Part shown: positions 43,701 through 51,112 of the stretch, in pieces
How the letters are laid out: each line of letters begins with the position of its first letter
Position numbering within the stretch: position 1 is the first letter of the stretch
From: Falsochrobactrum tianjinense
GTDB lineage: Bacteria; Pseudomonadota; Alphaproteobacteria; Rhizobiales; Rhizobiaceae
NCBI RefSeq assembly: GCF_019100495.1
Contig: NZ_JAHRVA010000004.1
Coordinates: 62,001 to 126,000, forward strand
DNA length: 64,000 nt
Direction of reading: 5' to 3'
The notes under the pieces: generated by a model
Databases searched by the model: none
Seen by the model: the letters and a program-made list of their open reading frames with translations, nothing else
Told to the model about the DNA's origin: nothing
Program-made: the position numbers and the translations under genes

Positions 43701-44544
43701 TGAATTTCCCGGCCACGCGCACATCACTGAAAAAGGGCTTTTCGGCTGCAGCTTCCTGGCTTTTGTCATTGAGCGTATCCGCCGAGCGAAGCGAAAAATC
43801 GCCCGCATAATGCAGACGTCCATCTTCCAGCTTTACGTCGCCATCGGTCTCGAAGGCAGCGGGAATCGCATCGGGTGAAATGCGCAACCGAAGACGTAAC
43901 GAGCCATCCGGCTTGGCTTCACCACTGCTTAAATCGAGTGCCAGCCCGCGCCCGGAGACATTCACCGTTCCCTTGGCCTTCCACGGGCCTGACAGCCTGC
44001 TTGCGGAAAGAACCGCATTGAGTGCCGAAGCGGTATGAATGCGTCCGCTTGCTTCATCGCGAAGCGTCACCGTGCCATTATCGATCGAAAGGCGTTCCAC
44101 CTTGATCTGGGCGGGATCAATTGGCGTCGACGGACGGAAGGCCCAGTCGACCCTGCCGTCCTTATCAAGCGAAATATTGACGCGCGGACGCTCCATACGC
44201 ATATCGTAAATGAGCAATTGCCCGCGCAAAAACGGCATCAGTTCCGCATCCATGGAAAACGTATCAACGCTCATCACCGGATGTTCTGCATCCGCGCCCA
44301 CCCGCACATCGGAGAAAGCTAGCGACGGAAAGGGCAGCAGGCGCACGCTGACATCGCCCGTCACCTGAACGGGACGGCCCAGAATATGGCCCGCCTCACG
44401 CTCGAATTCGGCTCGATAGCCGCTCCAATCGACGAAAGGTGGCACTACGAGCGCTGCTGTCAAAAGCAGCACGAGCAGTCCGCCGACAATGACGAATATG
44501 CGGCCCAAGGAAGAGCTCCGGTCAAAAGTAAATTTACATCCCAC
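40702..44544 (-). CDS. AsmA-like giant envelope protein
   Basis: About 1280 residues: one N-terminal membrane helix (about residues 15-37), then a long beta-rich region. The start L-V-V-P-P-F-V-D-W-S-G-Y-R-A-E-F-E-R-E-A-G and L-G-R-P-V-Q-V-T-G-D-V-S-V-R-L-L-P-F-P are marks of the AsmA N-terminal domain. A second AsmA_2-type region lies at about 840-1120. The last 100 residues are a charged Glu/Gln/Arg/Ala coiled coil ending in a Pro-rich tail. AsmA-like proteins bridge inner and outer membranes and move lipid. The stated start is a GTG without a ribosome-binding site; a TTG at 44508, twelve codons later, has GGAG eight bases before it and may be the real start. Confidence 0.88.
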   Translation of the reverse strand: MGCKFTFDRSSSLGRIFVIVGGLLVLLLTAALVVPPFVDWSGYRAEFEREAGHILGRPVQVTGDVSVRLLPFPSLAFSDVRVGADAEHPVMSVDTFSMDAELMPFLRGQLLIYDMRMERPRVNISLDKDGRVDWAFRPSTPIDPAQIKVERLSIDNGTVTLRDEASGRIHTASALNAVLSASRLSGPWKAKGTVNVSGRGLALDLSSGEAKPDGSLRLRLRISPDAIPAAFETDGDVKLEDGRLHYAGDFSLRSADTLNDKSQEAAAEKPFFSDVRVAGKFNADKDHFEASEFRMEQGPADNPYVVNGKALIDYGDTPRFEISADGQQIFWGPVESPKDQQTVAPMPLGDRFALVHSMLEQLPIPAIPGRVNLRLPAVIAGGTTIREVTVRAEPDGNGWNIRQFAADLPGRTKVEAKGRLSVGRDFGFAGEMLVASRQPSGLASWLNETVDESIRKLDSAGFSGKVDLRKGMQRIDNLEIGLGTTSLKGSFLREVAGAAEPVITLDLNSGAVNSDALKAFTGFFMRGQGVSLLEGQALGIAFKGGPVQYEDMEAQNVDLAVRVSNGRFDFDRLMISDVAGATLTATGAYEPFAAAPSGTLDATVLSGDLAHFITLMAHRHPQVPFFRTLSARADNYPGLFEDSQINIIANAVAAPKAGADNGVVDSVNGNKSPRRNGSAKSAANGGEFSFSISGHTGGMKLDLSGTSSGGSTENDPMQMQLNGTATSDNGETVLALLGLPALPLGLAGELTADLTMQGAPSAGMRTQLTLTAPDGTAVADGILSLVGGDVAASGKAQLKAADLQPFIATVGYVLPGFGEGLSAELSSDFQFAKGFLRFPNFSGKLGGESVTARIEANFTDSGLPQLKGEAKLETLDMDSLVAIMLGQDALAPVKSNARSIWPGGTFAVRPSLPLLIDMKLNVAQAHMDEFGTISDFSTRLQKGMDSLSLSELTGNWAGGYLVGSVSLRNNEKVALLTSDMKWSGADLANVYRLPDGTSPFAGTIKAALTLNGSGGSLADLVSSLTGSGSIDVENFVVNGFDGTAYPAMITAADALGDRLDGAAAPDARQFAAIASKATGQGRFNGGNIRFDFTMAGGVARMAPFELNGASVSLAGDMQLDLAKMGLSGGGIFSFRESAESGNAPYLRYSIAGTYEQPQIEFDHQPLVQYLTQRALEREQERVEAMQASIMEKQNLRRQLDLFLADAAERERSLQQEEARRRAEAHAQAARKAQEEEERRALELQQSTAPQEQPLLGQEGQSLTDFLKSLDQPLEPLPDLQ

Positions 44545-44556
44545 GAAACGGGCGCT

Positions 44557-44694
44557 GAATCACGCTGTTTGTAGCACCGCAACATAAAGGCATCGGTTCG
44601 GCGACAACAAGGCAAAACACCACTTTACCGTACGGAATCACGGCCATCCTGAATCACATTCTGATAAATATGGCTCAAGGGGCTGATTTGAATC
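44557..44694. promoter_or_regulatory. Cluster of GANTC sites and a CCGTACGG palindrome
   Basis: Four GAATC sites (44557, 44635, 44651, 44690) lie within 138 bases upstream of the AsmA-like gene, three of them as GAATCAC. GANTC is the target of the CcrM methyltransferase that links gene expression to replication in alphaproteobacteria. The palindrome CCGTACGG (44628-44635) repeats the core of the tetR operator at 18879. No gene is seen in 44545-44724. Confidence 0.4.
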
Positions 44695-44724
44695 GCAAAT
44701 TCTGCTTTCCGGTCGCTGCTCCAG

Positions 44725-45222
44725 TCAGGCTTTCGCCAGAGCCAGTGCCGCCGCATCCTGTCGCAAATGCTCGGCTACCGCCCGCACCACCAGATTATGG
44801 TCCTCGCGCTGCGGCAATCCTGAAACGATAGCCGCACCGATCACACCGGCACCGGATACGCGGATAGGAAAGCCCCCGCCGGCAAGCGCATAATCGGCGA
44901 CATCGAGCGCCTTGTGCGGTGCGAACATGCGGTCATCGCGATCCTGTTCCAGAACAAGCCGGTAGCTGGAAGCGTGAAACCGGCGCACGACATTGAACTT
45001 GCGGCGCAGCCATTCCTGATTATCAGCGGTAGCGCCAGCCGTGGAGGTGTAAAATAGCCGCCGGTCCCAAAGCGAAATATCGACCGCAATAACGAGCTTT
45101 TCTTTCAAGGCGGCATCACGAATAAGTTGCCCCAGCGCAAACGCCTCGTTCTCATCGAAAGACGGGAAAATCAGCGCCTGCTCCTGCCGAATGATCTGCT
45201 TGATATCATCACTTTGTGCCAC
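44725..45222 (-). CDS. UPF0303 / haem-degrading-domain protein
   Basis: A 165-residue protein of the UPF0303 family (HbpS/GlcG-like fold): A-F-A-L-G-Q-L-I-R-D-A-A, V-I-A-V-D-I-S, A-G-A-T-A-D-N-Q-E-W-L-R-R-K, and near the end Y-A-L-A-G-G-G-F-P-I-R-V-S-G-A-G-V-I-G-A-A-I-V-S-G-L, the conserved glycine-rich signature. Function unknown; fold relatives bind haem or act as sensors. Starts at GTG (45222) with GGGAGA upstream. The reading frame stays open for a further 1.2 kb upstream, but that part is antisense to the kinase-like gene and not conserved in character. Confidence 0.82.
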   Translation of the reverse strand: MAQSDDIKQIIRQEQALIFPSFDENEAFALGQLIRDAALKEKLVIAVDISLWDRRLFYTSTAGATADNQEWLRRKFNVVRRFHASSYRLVLEQDRDDRMFAPHKALDVADYALAGGGFPIRVSGAGVIGAAIVSGLPQREDHNLVVRAVAEHLRQDAAALALAKA

Positions 45223-45342
45223 GCCCGGTTCTCCCCGAAAAAACGCATTTACACTTCTTGTGCGCCGTCCTTCACGCGATTGCAATAAAGGATGGACGCC
45301 ATCAAACTTGATTGATGGAACACAAGCGGCTAGTGGAGCCTT

Positions 45343-46419
45343 ATGGTTCAGACTCCCAATATGGATACGCCCCTGACGGGCGAAAAAATACCGGATTTTG
45401 TGGAAACCGCCGTGTTCAAGCGCGACGTGTTTTCCGAAACGCGTGCGGGCTATTTCGCAGGCGCTCCCGACACGCGCATTATCCGCCGTGTGGTCAGCGC
45501 CGCACCATGGTGGTCCAGGCCTCTGGCCTGGGTTCTCGCGCGGCGTGAAATCCGCGGCCTCAAGCTCGTTCGCGGCATCGAAGGCGTTCCGCAGCTGATA
45601 GCAACCGACCGCGACGGACTTTACCGCTCGTGGACGGAAGGCACGCCGCTTCATCTGGCCCGCCCCGCCGATCCGAAATGGTATCGCACGGCGCACCGTA
45701 TCCTGCGCGACATGCGCCGCCTCGGAGTCACGCACAACGACCTCGCCAAACCGCAGAACTGGCTGATGACGCCGGAAGGCGAAGCCGCTGTTATCGATTT
45801 CCAGCTGGCAAGCGCCCATCGCCGTCGCGGCGCTTTCTACCGCCTGATGGCCTACGAGGATTTCCGGCATCTCATCAAGCAGAAGCGCGCCTTCGCCAAC
45901 CATCTGATGACGCCGACCGAAAAGCGCATTCTGGCGCGTCGTTCGCTGCCTTCCCGCATCTGGCTTGCCACTGGCAAGAAGGTGTATAACTTCGTCACAC
46001 GCGGCATCTTCAACTGGTCCGACGGCGAAGGCACCGGCGACCGTATGGATAATGAAGGCCCTGCAATTCTCGCAGCCCTCAAATCCGATCCGCGCGTGAA
46101 GGATGTGGCCCTGATGCTCTATTCCCTGCCCGCAAAGGGCGTGGGTATCTATGCTTTCGTGGAAACGCTCAACGCCGATGAAAAAAGCCTGCGCGCACGC
46201 CTGAAAGGCCAGAAGGTGGAGCTCATCCAGCCGGTAGCGCATCTCCCGCGCCGGGCGGATGGTACGATCCGCGACGATGTTCTGCGGTTGATCGCCATGA
46301 ACCAGATGACCGAACTCGACGATCTTCTGAACCGCGAGCCGAATCTGCGCGGCCTGGTCGAGGCGCTGGCCGCCCACCGGCTGAATTTTACCGACCGGCG
46401 TGTCACCCAGCTTGAGTAA
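45343..46419 (+). CDS. Kinase-like protein with acyl-CoA-synthetase-like C-terminal domain
   Basis: A 358-residue protein in two parts. Residues about 72-180 look like a shortened protein/lipopolysaccharide kinase fold: V-T-H-N-D-L-A-K-P-Q-N-W (131-139, catalytic loop HxDxxxxxN) and V-I-D-F-Q (150-154, DFQ in place of DFG), but no glycine-rich loop is visible. Residues about 241-335 resemble the C-terminal domain of AMP-binding enzymes: R-V-K-D-V-A-L, K-G-V-G-I-Y-A-F-V-E and L-P-R-R-A-D-G-T-I-R-D-D-V-L-R; the catalytic Lys of the usual G-K-I is replaced by Thr. Similar genes are annotated as serine/threonine kinases; the joint role is unknown. GGAG precedes the ATG. It is 50 bases upstream of uvrD. 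Confidence 0.72.
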   Translation: MVQTPNMDTPLTGEKIPDFVETAVFKRDVFSETRAGYFAGAPDTRIIRRVVSAAPWWSRPLAWVLARREIRGLKLVRGIEGVPQLIATDRDGLYRSWTEGTPLHLARPADPKWYRTAHRILRDMRRLGVTHNDLAKPQNWLMTPEGEAAVIDFQLASAHRRRGAFYRLMAYEDFRHLIKQKRAFANHLMTPTEKRILARRSLPSRIWLATGKKVYNFVTRGIFNWSDGEGTGDRMDNEGPAILAALKSDPRVKDVALMLYSLPAKGVGIYAFVETLNADEKSLRARLKGQKVELIQPVAHLPRRADGTIRDDVLRLIAMNQMTELDDLLNREPNLRGLVEALAAHRLNFTDRRVTQLE

Positions 46420-46469
46420 TTTAACGCTTTCGCTGGTCTTTCCCCGGCGAATCACTACATTCGATACAA

Positions 46470-49067
46470 ATGTCCCATTTTCCCGACGATATGCCGTTCT
46501 TCGGCGATAAGGCCCCGGCTGACCGCGCGTCGGCGACCGGGGGTATTGCCGCGCGCGCCATGGCTGCGCGCAACCAGCAGCGAGGCGACCCCGACTATCT
46601 CAAAGGGCTGAACCCGGAGCAGAAGCAGGCGGTTCTCACCACCGAAGGTCCGGTCCTTGTTCTCGCGGGCGCAGGCACCGGCAAGACACGGGTGCTGACC
46701 ACCCGCATCGCGCATATTCTGACGACCGGCCTTGCCTATCCAAGCCAGATTCTCGCCGTGACCTTCACCAACAAGGCCGCGCGCGAGATGAAGGAGCGCA
46801 TCGGCCATCTGGTCGGCGGCGCGGTGGAAGGCATGCCGTGGCTCGGCACGTTCCACTCCATCGGCGTCAAGCTGCTGCGCCGTCATGCGGAACTGGTGAA
46901 CCTCACTTCCGATTTCACCATCCTCGACACCGACGATGTGATCCGCCTCATCAAGCAGCTCATTCAGGCGGAAGGTCTGGATGACAAGCGCTGGCCCGCC
47001 CGCACCTTTGCCAATATGATCGACGGCTGGAAGAACAAGGGCTTCGGCCCATCCGATATTCCGGAGGGCGATGCGCGCTCGTTCGGCAATGGCCGGGGAC
47101 GTGAACTTTATCAGGCCTATCAGGAGCGCCTGCGCACGTTGAACGCCTGTGACTTCGGCGATCTGCTGCTGCATCCGATCCGTATTCTGCGCAGCCACCC
47201 GGACATCTTGCGCGAATATCACGCCCGATTCCGTTATATTCTGGTGGACGAATACCAGGACACCAACACCGCGCAATATATGTGGCTGCGTCTGCTGGCC
47301 CAAAGACCGCAAGCGCGAACCACAGCTCCTGCGACACAAGGCGGAAATGCGCCTATACAGCCCGCCAGGGCGCCCGAACCGATGCCAAGCCCTCGCGGAG
47401 CTGCTGAGCGGAGCGGACTTGGCATGAGCGAAAACAACAACACAACACAAGTGAACTTGTGTTGTGTTGGCGATGACGACCAGTCGATCTATGGCTGGCG
47501 CGGTGCGGAAGTCGATAACATCCTGCGTTTCGAGAAGGATTTTCCGGGCGCGGTCGTCATCAAGCTTGAACGCAACTATCGTTCGACCGCCCATATTCTG
47601 GGCGCTGCCGCTCATCTGATTGCACATAATGAAGGGCGCCTCGGCAAAACGCTTTTCACGGAAGCGCCCAATCCCGACGATCCACGCGTGCAGGTTCATG
47701 CGGCATGGGATTCAGAAGAAGAAGCGCGCGCTGTCGGCGAAGCCATCGAACAGTCACAACGCCAGGGGCATCTGCTCAATAACATGGCGATCCTCGTACG
47801 CGCTTCGTTTCAGATGCGCGAATTTGAAGACCGTTTCGTCACGCTGGGTCTCAATTATCGCGTGATCGGCGGCCCGCGCTTTTATGAGCGCCTCGAAATC
47901 CGCGATGCGATGGCGTATTTGCGCGTTGTCGCCCAACCGGCCGATGATCTGGCGCTGGAGCGCATCATCAACACACCGAAGCGCGGCCTTGGCGAAGCCG
48001 CGATCCGCCAGATCCATGACTATGCACGCGCCCGCGATATTTCGATGTTTGCGGCAGCATCCGACCTGATCGGCACGGAAGAACTGAAGCCGAAGCCCCG
48101 CTCGGCGCTGCGCGAAGTCGTGGAAAATTTCCACCGCTGGCAGTCGCTGATCGACACCACGCCGCATACGGAACTGGCCGAAATGATTCTCGACGAATCC
48201 GGCTATACGGCCATGTGGCAGAACGATAAATCGGCTGAGGCCCCCGGACGGCTTGAAAACCTCAAGGAACTCATTCGTTCCATGGAGGAATATGAAAGCC
48301 TGCGCGGTTTCCTCGAACACGTCGCGCTGGTCATGGATGCCGAGAAGAACGAGGATATGGATGCTGTCAATATCATGACGCTCCACTCCGCCAAGGGGCT
48401 CGAATTCGAAACCGTCTTCCTGCCGGGCTGGGAAGAAGGTCTTTTTCCGCACCAGCGCGCACTGGATGAAGGCGGGCGGTCAGGACTGGAAGAAGAGCGA
48501 CGCCTTGCCTATGTCGGCCTCACACGCGCCAAAAAGAACCTGCATATCTGGTTTGTTTCCAACCGCCGCATCCATGGCATGTGGCAATCGACCATCCCTT
48601 CGCGTTTTCTGGAAGAACTTCCCGAAGCGCATGTGGAAGTGGCCGAAATGGAAGGCAATTATGGCGGTTACGGCGGTGGCTATGGCCAATCCCGCTTCGA
48701 CAAGGCAGATCCGTTTCAGAATTCCTATTCGACGCCGGGCTGGCAGCGTGCGCAGCAAAACCGCTCCGAGGCAACCCGTAACAACTGGGGCTCCCGTTCG
48801 GGCGCGCGCGTAGAGCGTATCGGCTATGGCGAAACCGATTCCGGGTTCGGTGCCGGGCGCGGATCGGTCAAAGGCCGCACCATTGACGGCGAGCTGATCG
48901 CCAAATCCGTTGCCGACAAGCCTTCCGCCTTTGCTGCCGGCGACCGCGTCTTTCACATGAAGTTCGGCAATGGCACCGTTTCGCTGGTTGATGGCAACAA
49001 GCTCACCATCGACTTTGACAAGGCCGGACAGAAGCGCGTCCTCGATAGCTTCGTTCAGCCTGCATAA
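46470..49067 (+). CDS. uvrD: UvrD/PcrA-type DNA helicase with an in-frame insertion
   Basis: An 865-residue superfamily 1A helicase: motif I G-A-G-T-G-K-T (residues 67-73), motif II D-E-Y-Q-D-T-N (260-266), motif III G-D-D-D-Q-S-I-Y-G-W-R-G-A (334-346), motif IV R-N-Y-R-S-T, and motifs V/VI (T-L-H-S-A-K-G-L-E-F and R-R-L-A-Y-V-G-L-T-R-A). The end is a Gly/Ser-rich linker and a tudor-like F-G-N-G-T-V-S module. Residues 279-327, between motifs II and III, are a low-complexity Pro/Ala/Arg/Asn insert not expected in the family. It unwinds DNA in nucleotide-excision and mismatch repair. The frame is unbroken, so the protein is probably functional. Confidence 0.95.
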   Translation: MSHFPDDMPFFGDKAPADRASATGGIAARAMAARNQQRGDPDYLKGLNPEQKQAVLTTEGPVLVLAGAGTGKTRVLTTRIAHILTTGLAYPSQILAVTFTNKAAREMKERIGHLVGGAVEGMPWLGTFHSIGVKLLRRHAELVNLTSDFTILDTDDVIRLIKQLIQAEGLDDKRWPARTFANMIDGWKNKGFGPSDIPEGDARSFGNGRGRELYQAYQERLRTLNACDFGDLLLHPIRILRSHPDILREYHARFRYILVDEYQDTNTAQYMWLRLLAQRPQARTTAPATQGGNAPIQPARAPEPMPSPRGAAERSGLGMSENNNTTQVNLCCVGDDDQSIYGWRGAEVDNILRFEKDFPGAVVIKLERNYRSTAHILGAAAHLIAHNEGRLGKTLFTEAPNPDDPRVQVHAAWDSEEEARAVGEAIEQSQRQGHLLNNMAILVRASFQMREFEDRFVTLGLNYRVIGGPRFYERLEIRDAMAYLRVVAQPADDLALERIINTPKRGLGEAAIRQIHDYARARDISMFAAASDLIGTEELKPKPRSALREVVENFHRWQSLIDTTPHTELAEMILDESGYTAMWQNDKSAEAPGRLENLKELIRSMEEYESLRGFLEHVALVMDAEKNEDMDAVNIMTLHSAKGLEFETVFLPGWEEGLFPHQRALDEGGRSGLEEERRLAYVGLTRAKKNLHIWFVSNRRIHGMWQSTIPSRFLEELPEAHVEVAEMEGNYGGYGGGYGQSRFDKADPFQNSYSTPGWQRAQQNRSEATRNNWGSRSGARVERIGYGETDSGFGAGRGSVKGRTIDGELIAKSVADKPSAFAAGDRVFHMKFGNGTVSLVDGNKLTIDFDKAGQKRVLDSFVQPA
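47304..47469 (+). repeat. Palindromic insertion inside uvrD
   Basis: A 147-base in-frame segment (47304-47450) ends in a near-perfect inverted repeat: arms CAACACAACACAAGT (47438-47452) and ACTTGTGTTGTGTTG (47455-47469) with two bases between. The right arm also encodes the native L-C-C-V of motif III. A second imperfect hairpin, ATGCCAAG...CTTGGCAT (about 47381-47425), is inside the insert. Confidence 0.65.
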
Positions 49068-49108
49068 AGTCTCGGTCCTCAGCGGTTAAAACAAATGGGT
49101 AAGCCGGT

Positions 49109-49606
49109 TTATTCCGGCTTCCCCTTCTCCCACATCACATCGCCCTTGTAGAGCGGCACGGTCGAAAGCGAGGTTTTGGCCGAACCGTCCTGCACCTGCG
49201 CCGCATGGGCGAGATAAAGCAGCGTATTATTCGGCTTGTCGTAAATGCGGGTGATGACAAGCTTCTTCCAGATCAGACTGGTGCGCTCCGAGAAAACTCT
49301 CTCTCCGCCTTTACGCAGATCGATATCGCCAATGGTGATCGGCCCCGTCTGCTCACAGGAAATGGAGGCATTCGAAGGATCCTCGAACCACTTGCCTTTC
49401 TGCAACCGGTCGATAATCCCGCGCGAGAACGACGCAAGATGGCATGTGACGCCCTGCACCTTGGGGTCCGACACCGCATCGATGACAATGTCATTACCAA
49501 GCCAGTCCACGCCGACCTTGCCGACTTCTTCAGCGGACGCAGCCGCCGCGCCAAGCACGATCATCGGAGCAACCAGCAGTCCGGCAGCAAATTTCAGTAC
49601 AGGCAT
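49109..49606 (-). CDS. creA: CreA family protein
   Basis: A 165-residue protein with a signal peptide (cleavage after A-S-A near residue 25) and the CreA domain: V-G-K-V-G-V-D-W-L-G-N-D-I-V-I-D-A, D-P-K-V-Q-G-V-T-C-H, I-S-C-E-Q-T-G-P and Y-L-A-H-A-A. Function of CreA is unknown; it is a small periplasmic protein. GGAG precedes the ATG. It converges with uvrD. Confidence 0.92.
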   Translation of the reverse strand: MPVLKFAAGLLVAPMIVLGAAAASAEEVGKVGVDWLGNDIVIDAVSDPKVQGVTCHLASFSRGIIDRLQKGKWFEDPSNASISCEQTGPITIGDIDLRKGGERVFSERTSLIWKKLVITRIYDKPNNTLLYLAHAAQVQDGSAKTSLSTVPLYKGDVMWEKGKPE

Positions 49607-49679
49607 CAGCTATCTCCAACGCAGAAAACATCATGCCCGAAATTGGGGGAGCAATTGCAGCTTTGCAAGTCGAACAGGC

Positions 49680-50312
49680 TCAGTCGCCCCATTTTTCGAG
49701 AAATGCTTCAATCTCAAGGCTCTGGATATCGGGAACGGCTTCGTAAAGCTTTTCTACCGGCCAGTCCCACCAGCATAGCTGCAACAGCCTTTCGATAACC
49801 GCTTCATCAAACCGTTTGCGGATACCGCGCGCTGGCACCCCGCCCACGATACGATAAGGCGCGACATCCTTCGTCACGACCGCATTGGCGCCGATCACCG
49901 CTCCATGGCCGATGGTCACGCCGGGCGTAATCACCACTCCATGGCCGACCCACACATCATTGCCGATGACGACGCGCCGGGCCTGCCGTCTTGCGCGAAA
50001 ATCGTCGTCCACACCCAGATAGCGGAAATATTCGTTCGGGCGATAACTGACCTTATGTGTGGTCAGCCGCTCCATCGGATGTTCCAGCGCATTGATGCGG
50101 ACATTGGCGGCAATGGAGCAGAACTTGCCGATCTCGGCATAAATCCCTTCGCCGTGGCGCTCGAAATAGGTGAAGTCGCCAACCGTCACCTCGCGCAGGA
50201 TCACCCGTTCGCCAATATCGGCATAGCGTCCCAGCTTGACCGATTTAAGCTGTGCCGTGGAGTGAATGCGCGGCTCGCTGTTCTGGAAACGAAGATCGTC
50301 GCCCTGCGTCAT
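49680..50312 (-). CDS. Hexapeptide-repeat acetyltransferase
   Basis: A 210-residue left-handed beta-helix acyltransferase. Hexapeptide turns are seen in I-G-K-F-C-S-I-A-A-N-V-R-I-N and I-G-N-D-V-W-V-G-H-G-V-V-I-T-P-G-V-T-I-G-H-G-A-V-I-G, with H-P-M-E-R (catalytic-type His near residue 79). The order and the C-terminal W-W-D-W segment fit the phosphonate-associated transferase family, although no phn genes are nearby; chloramphenicol-type acetyltransferases are also similar. It diverges from the SCO1 gene. Confidence 0.85.
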   Translation of the reverse strand: MTQGDDLRFQNSEPRIHSTAQLKSVKLGRYADIGERVILREVTVGDFTYFERHGEGIYAEIGKFCSIAANVRINALEHPMERLTTHKVSYRPNEYFRYLGVDDDFRARRQARRVVIGNDVWVGHGVVITPGVTIGHGAVIGANAVVTKDVAPYRIVGGVPARGIRKRFDEAVIERLLQLCWWDWPVEKLYEAVPDIQSLEIEAFLEKWGD

Positions 50313-50484
50313 TTCAAAACTTTCTGAAAATTTTGTATTATGCTAAACTGCTCTTATCGTTCGAATCTGGACTACGGTAGCTATGCGCTTGCATATATGT
50401 GCTTTCTGGCCGCAGATCGATGTAATTCAGATTCGCATTCGCTTATGCAATAATATGCGGTGCAAAACTCAAGGTTGACTGGAC

Positions 50485-51075
50485 ATGAAAAAGTTCCTGC
50501 CCATCTTCATCGTTGCCTTCATCGTCGTGATCGTCGGCGCTGCGGGCTTCAATCTCATCCGCGACCGCGAAGCTGCAAGAGAGCCTTTCGGCGGATCGTT
50601 TAACCTGATTGCGATGGACGGTCAGCCCTTCACCGAAGAAGAACTGCGCGCCACGCCTGCTGCCATTTTCTTCGGCTTTACCCATTGCCCGGATGTGTGT
50701 CCCACCACGCTTTATGAGCTTGACGGCTGGCTGAAGCAGCTTGGCCCCGAGGCTGGCAATATCAAGGCTTATTTCATTTCAGTCGATCCCGAACGCGACA
50801 CGCAGGAAATCATGAAAACCTATGTCAGCAATGTTTCAGATCGCATCATCGGCGTCACCGGAACGCCACAGAATGTCGCCGATGTCGTCAAGTCCTACCA
50901 TGTCTATGCCAAGAAGGTTCCACTCGAAGGCGGCGACTATACGGTTGACCATACGGCCTCGGTTTTTCTTCTCGATCAGGGCGGGCATTTTCGCGGTACT
51001 ATCGCCTATCAGGAGAACCCCGATACCGCTCTGGAAAAACTGAAGAATCTGGCAAAAGGCCGCACAAACGGGTAA
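50485..51075 (+). CDS. SCO1/SenC family copper chaperone
   Basis: A 196-residue protein with an N-terminal membrane anchor (about residues 4-24) and a thioredoxin-like domain. The copper site C-P-D-V-C is at residues 68-72 and its third ligand His156 in T-V-D-H-T-A-S. It delivers Cu(I) to the CuA centre of cytochrome c oxidase in the periplasm. First of a likely sco-prmA-pepP unit with gaps of 37 and 31 bases. Confidence 0.95.
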   Translation: MKKFLPIFIVAFIVVIVGAAGFNLIRDREAAREPFGGSFNLIAMDGQPFTEEELRATPAAIFFGFTHCPDVCPTTLYELDGWLKQLGPEAGNIKAYFISVDPERDTQEIMKTYVSNVSDRIIGVTGTPQNVADVVKSYHVYAKKVPLEGGDYTVDHTASVFLLDQGGHFRGTIAYQENPDTALEKLKNLAKGRTNG

Positions 51076-51112
51076 GCAAAGCTTCCGTATCTATTTGAGA
51101 GCTTTTTATCCC

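Noticed and set aside
45223-46455. Long minus-strand frame continuous with the UPF0303 gene
   Set aside because: It is antisense to the kinase-like gene, whose plus-strand product shows family motifs. The UPF0303 protein starts at the GTG at 45222 with a ribosome-binding site.
46455-47699. A 414-residue minus-strand frame opposite uvrD
   Set aside because: It has no recognisable domain and mirrors the codon pattern of uvrD; GC-rich genes often leave such antisense frames.
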